From Vandiemenella viatica (lineage: Eukaryota; Arthropoda; Insecta; Orthoptera; Morabidae): DNA of 64,000 nt. Within the stretch, counting starts at the first letter, position 1, and each line of letters starts with the position of its first letter. A program made the position numbers and the translations under genes. The notes under the pieces are model-generated. The model was not told the origin of the DNA and did no database searches. It saw nothing but the letters and a program-made list of their open reading frames with translations. The stretch lies in assembly GCA_031002005.1 (NCBI GenBank), contig JARYHS010013630.1, positions 235,483,539-235,547,538 of the forward strand, in the 5' to 3' direction. Shown piece by piece: positions 60,920 through 64,000 of this stretch.

Positions 60920-61480
60920 AAAATGGCCACAACATTGCCACCGTTGGCAAGTAGTAGAGCACGTAACAGATCGAAAAATTTCACAAATGGAGAGATGGCA
61001 GTGATCGGTTGTCAGGTGGGTGCTGGAGCTTCCCACAAAGCAATTTTATGTGGTAAAGCTGAGCAGACACCTGCCCCCTTCAACCTCTTCCCCCCATTCC
61101 CAATCCTCCAACCCCCAACGAAATGTCACCACCAAAAGCTACCTCCCGACCACCAACCTTTTTATTTAGTCATTTATTTCCCGCAGCCGGGAGAGAAGCA
61201 GCACACAGCTTCACTCCAGCAGCCCCCCCCCCCCCCCCCACTTTTCCCTGCACCTCCAACTCGAAAGGCTTTCTTCGCTTGCCTCTTCGCCCCCCTGCTA
61301 CTTCCTTAGTCATTTAACTCAATTCCGCAGACAAAAGCTATTATGGAGCTCTCGGTTTTCTTTCATTACAGTAAACCGAGGTCGTAATTGTGGCGCCCTT
61401 AAAAAAGTCCACGCTTCCTCCCTTTTCCCTTCCCTCTTCCCCTTCCCCTCCAGCAGTTCCGAGCGGCAGGTATTCCTGAA
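60920..61480. other. GC-rich island with polypyrimidine tracts
   Basis: The island includes a run of about 17 C near 61223-61239 and CT-rich stretches, plus a TTTTTATTTAGTCATTTATTTCCC core. A plus-strand frame of 128 codons is proline-rich by composition and has no domain. It could be conserved non-coding DNA. Confidence 0.3.
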
Positions 61481-61489
61481 ACGCCAAAA

Positions 61490-62985
61490 CATCAGAGCAA
61501 CGAATCAAATTTCGCTGTTACCTCACAGCTCCACCTATATTGAAAACTCATCACCTGTTATTAGAATTCTGCACCCGAAATAACAGCGACGGAACAATTT
61601 ACTAACTCGCTGACATTAATATTAAAACGCGCTTTAATTCAATAAAACTGCGCAACACATCCATTTTTAATACACGTTGAGGTATTTCATTAATTAAATT
61701 TCTCTTCCTATGTAATCACCAGTGGGATTACAACATGAATTTGAATTTTTCCCTACAAAAATTCAGTGTCGCGCATCACATTCACTCAGTAACACGTTTA
61801 AAACTGTATTCTAAAATATCGGTAAAAGTTTCGCAAAAAAGTTAATAACGTTTCCCCTCATGTAAAGGGTATTCTGAGATTCGGCGGGTTATTCTTCGTA
61901 GATTATAGCACATTATGTGTGATACTAATGATTAAATACTGGCTGAACAGAGTCAATAAATAATTTATTAAGATATAATCATTTTGTTGTGTGACTCAAG
62001 CCATTACATTCACGAGCCGGTCTAACGCTGTTGGCCACTAAAACTAACAATCACAAACGAAAATAATAAAGCGAGTATGAATTCATAAAAAGCATCTATC
62101 CCACTAATACATATACCAGTTTTTCGACCTGAAACGAGTTGAAGTACATTAAAACAGCAAGAATAATATGTAAAACATTTTTTCGCATTTGAAATGGAAC
62201 TTAGAAATTTCTTCCGAATTAGAAATAAGCAATATGCAATAATAGTTACCATAAAAGTTGTTGGATGAAATTAATTACACAATACTAAACAATAAAGGAA
62301 TATAACCAGCCTCAGAAGTTACAATTTGCAATGCTTTCCTTCGCGGCAGTCTTTCGTTTCTTTGAAATTGTTTTAATCGTTCTGTAATTACTATTCTTTC
62401 AGTAATTAAGTAATATAAAGTTTCATTATTTTGCTGCCGTAATTGGTTTCAAAAACATTTATTTCTCCTTCAGCCTGTAAGCTACTTTAGTCAATTAGTC
62501 AACTTCCGTCGCTTCCTTTGCTCTCAGAACTCGTAGCCAGTGGAAGCAAGAAGCCGCTGCCTCTTGATCTAAGATGAAACAAAGAGAGCTTCTATCGTTC
62601 TGCTTTCAAAATTAAGTTGAGGCTCTGCGAAAACACAAAAGAAAATTTTCTCTCTCCAAGTACCTGCGATCCGAGAAAACTTCGGAAGTTGCACAACCTG
62701 CCTGAACTGCATTATGCAATACAAAACTGCTTTATATTGCGAGCCACCGCAGTGTAGAGCAATAAAGCAAAATCATATTGCACGCTTAGCACCTACCTCT
62801 ACACTGTATCGCTCTAAAACAAGAAACATAAGGGTGTCGAGGGTGCGTTCTGAACTGGAGTGTAAGAAGGGTGTAGATTCTAAATCTGGCTATAAAATAA
62901 CTGCTTTCAACTCAGCTGAATTGAAAACAATTTCTTTATAAGTGTTTACTTTCAGGCGCAAAGAAAATACGAAGCAAACAACAGC
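61490..62985. other. Intergenic DNA without recognisable gene
   Basis: No family recognised. Confidence 0.4.
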
Positions 62986-62988
62986 GGG

Positions 62989-63165
62989 AAACCGAGCGTG
63001 CTGGGTGAGCGTAACGCTCTGGCCTCGCATTCGGGAGGATTTGGCTTCGAATCCCAGTCCGGCCAACAGATTTGGGTTTTCTATAGTTTATCCAAATCAA
63101 TCCAGGCGAATGGCGGGGGGCATGCCGAATTCCTTCCTATTCCTTGCCCCCGGGAATAATACGTG
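62989..63165 (+). mobile_element. tRNA-derived SINE (family B)
   Basis: 'gagcgtaacgctctggcctc', GCATTCGGGAGG, B box CTTCGAATCCC, 'agtccggcc', then 'atttgggttttctatagttt' and 'gaattccttcc'. Truncated before the 3' end. Confidence 0.8.
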
Positions 63166-63169
63166 AACA

Positions 63170-64000
63170 TCACGCCACTTATGAAACGAAAATATACACA
63201 AGGAATAATAGTCAGCCTCCTTCCTAGATTAATTAGACTCTGTCGCAGATAATTATACAGCATGTTTTGTATGATTCTGTAAGGTACTGTTCACGAATAC
63301 ACTTTCTGTATGGAGCAGATGGCATGCATATTTTTTGTTCAGGAAAAGATACAGAATATCACCGACCGACAAAGTTTCATACAAGGTGTTTAAAATGTAG
63401 ACTAATAGTTTAAACGACAGTGTCGTTGAGCGAAGAAACTAAGAAAGGAGTGGATTACATGTTTTCCTTGTAACCATCGTGGTAATATGTGACGAATATA
63501 TGCTAGAGGTAAAATGACTCTTAAGTTATTACACTATCAAACGAATCTTGTAATAACTGAACATGAGTATCTTGGAGGAATATTACAACTACGATTGACG
63601 TACTACATTAATCAAGATGCAGAACTTGTAACCGTTTCTGTTAGAATTTTGGTTAATCACAATACAACAGTGAATACTTCATACATTTCTTATAAGCATT
63701 TCAGTCATTAACAGCTAAATGTAGCACACTGAATAAAGGTTTGTGAACGTCTATAAACAAAATACCTTAAGCCATATAAATTCCAAGCTTTAGCAGATCC
63801 ATACACGCGTCGTAAAAAGCAAAAAAAAAAGAACCAAAGACACAGTTCTTATGTATAAATGAGGATGCCCACCGCTTTTTTTCTGTAATAGAGATAAAAT
63901 TCATTGCATATGTTTTTAAAAGTATACTTAATTAACTATTAATAGGAAACATATTTATTGCTTAGCGAGCATTCATGGAACTCAAACTTTGGTATATAGT
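63170..64000. other. AT-rich DNA without recognisable gene
   Basis: Nothing assignable up to the window edge. Confidence 0.4.

Noticed and set aside
60923..61309. 128-codon proline-rich frame
   Set aside because: Composition of a C-rich tract. No domain, splice logic or repeat of coding pattern.

Overview
The window looks like a gene-poor, AT-rich, repeat-laden stretch of a large insect genome. The mix of tRNA-headed SINEs, CR1-like and RTE-like LINE pieces, mariner copies, Helitrons and LTR elements suits a polyneopteran such as a locust or grasshopper. That placement rests on recalled repeat families, not on a host gene. I recognise no intact host protein-coding gene, rRNA, true tRNA gene or CRISPR array. 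Every coding signal I can defend belongs to a mobile element, and most are decayed.

Layout. 1-15 kb: a long-inverted-repeat element (about 1.09-1.81 kb), a degenerate repeat field (2.2-4.2 kb) ending in a 56-bp A run, a decayed minus-strand transposase-like gene (about 4.5-5.8 kb), old SINE copies (7.2-8.4 kb), a 174-bp palindromic insert with a perfect 16-bp target duplication (12.3 kb), and the 5' half of a mariner (12.5-13.1 kb). 15-25.4 kb is the core of the window. A CR1-like LINE (about 15.7-19.2 kb) carries two SINE insertions. It is followed by an LTR element (19238-25350, 4-bp duplication AGTC) whose 3' LTR is split by a Helitron (22009-25331), which is itself split by a 1458-bp TG...CA element that looks like a solo LTR (23143-24600, 4-bp duplication ATAC). 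The LTR element encodes no visible pol. It has a Lys/Glu-rich, coiled-coil-like ORF with six tandem 96-bp units.

25-41 kb: a second Helitron-like block (27.2-28.2 kb), a nearly perfect 270-bp tandem duplication (30.35-30.90 kb), a minus-strand LTR with primer-binding site and leader (about 33.8-34.7 kb), and the 3' part of a second LINE type (36.2-37.4 kb). 41-64 kb: a compact 125-bp SINE with 14-bp target duplications (41.7 kb), a degenerate tandem array (48.3-48.95 kb), a minus-strand copy of the CR1-like LINE (about 51.96-52.93 kb), an internally deleted mariner with both ends (54966-55884), more SINEs, and an RTE-like LINE tail (60.5 kb).

Several GC-rich islands (about 0.6-0.88, 13.54-13.86, 26.44-26.70, 38.13-38.48 and 60.92-61.48 kb) stand out from the AT-rich background and match no mobile element I know. 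They are candidates for conserved regulatory DNA or distant exons, but the sequence alone does not prove this. The elements do not work together as a pathway. What the window offers is a layered insertion history.
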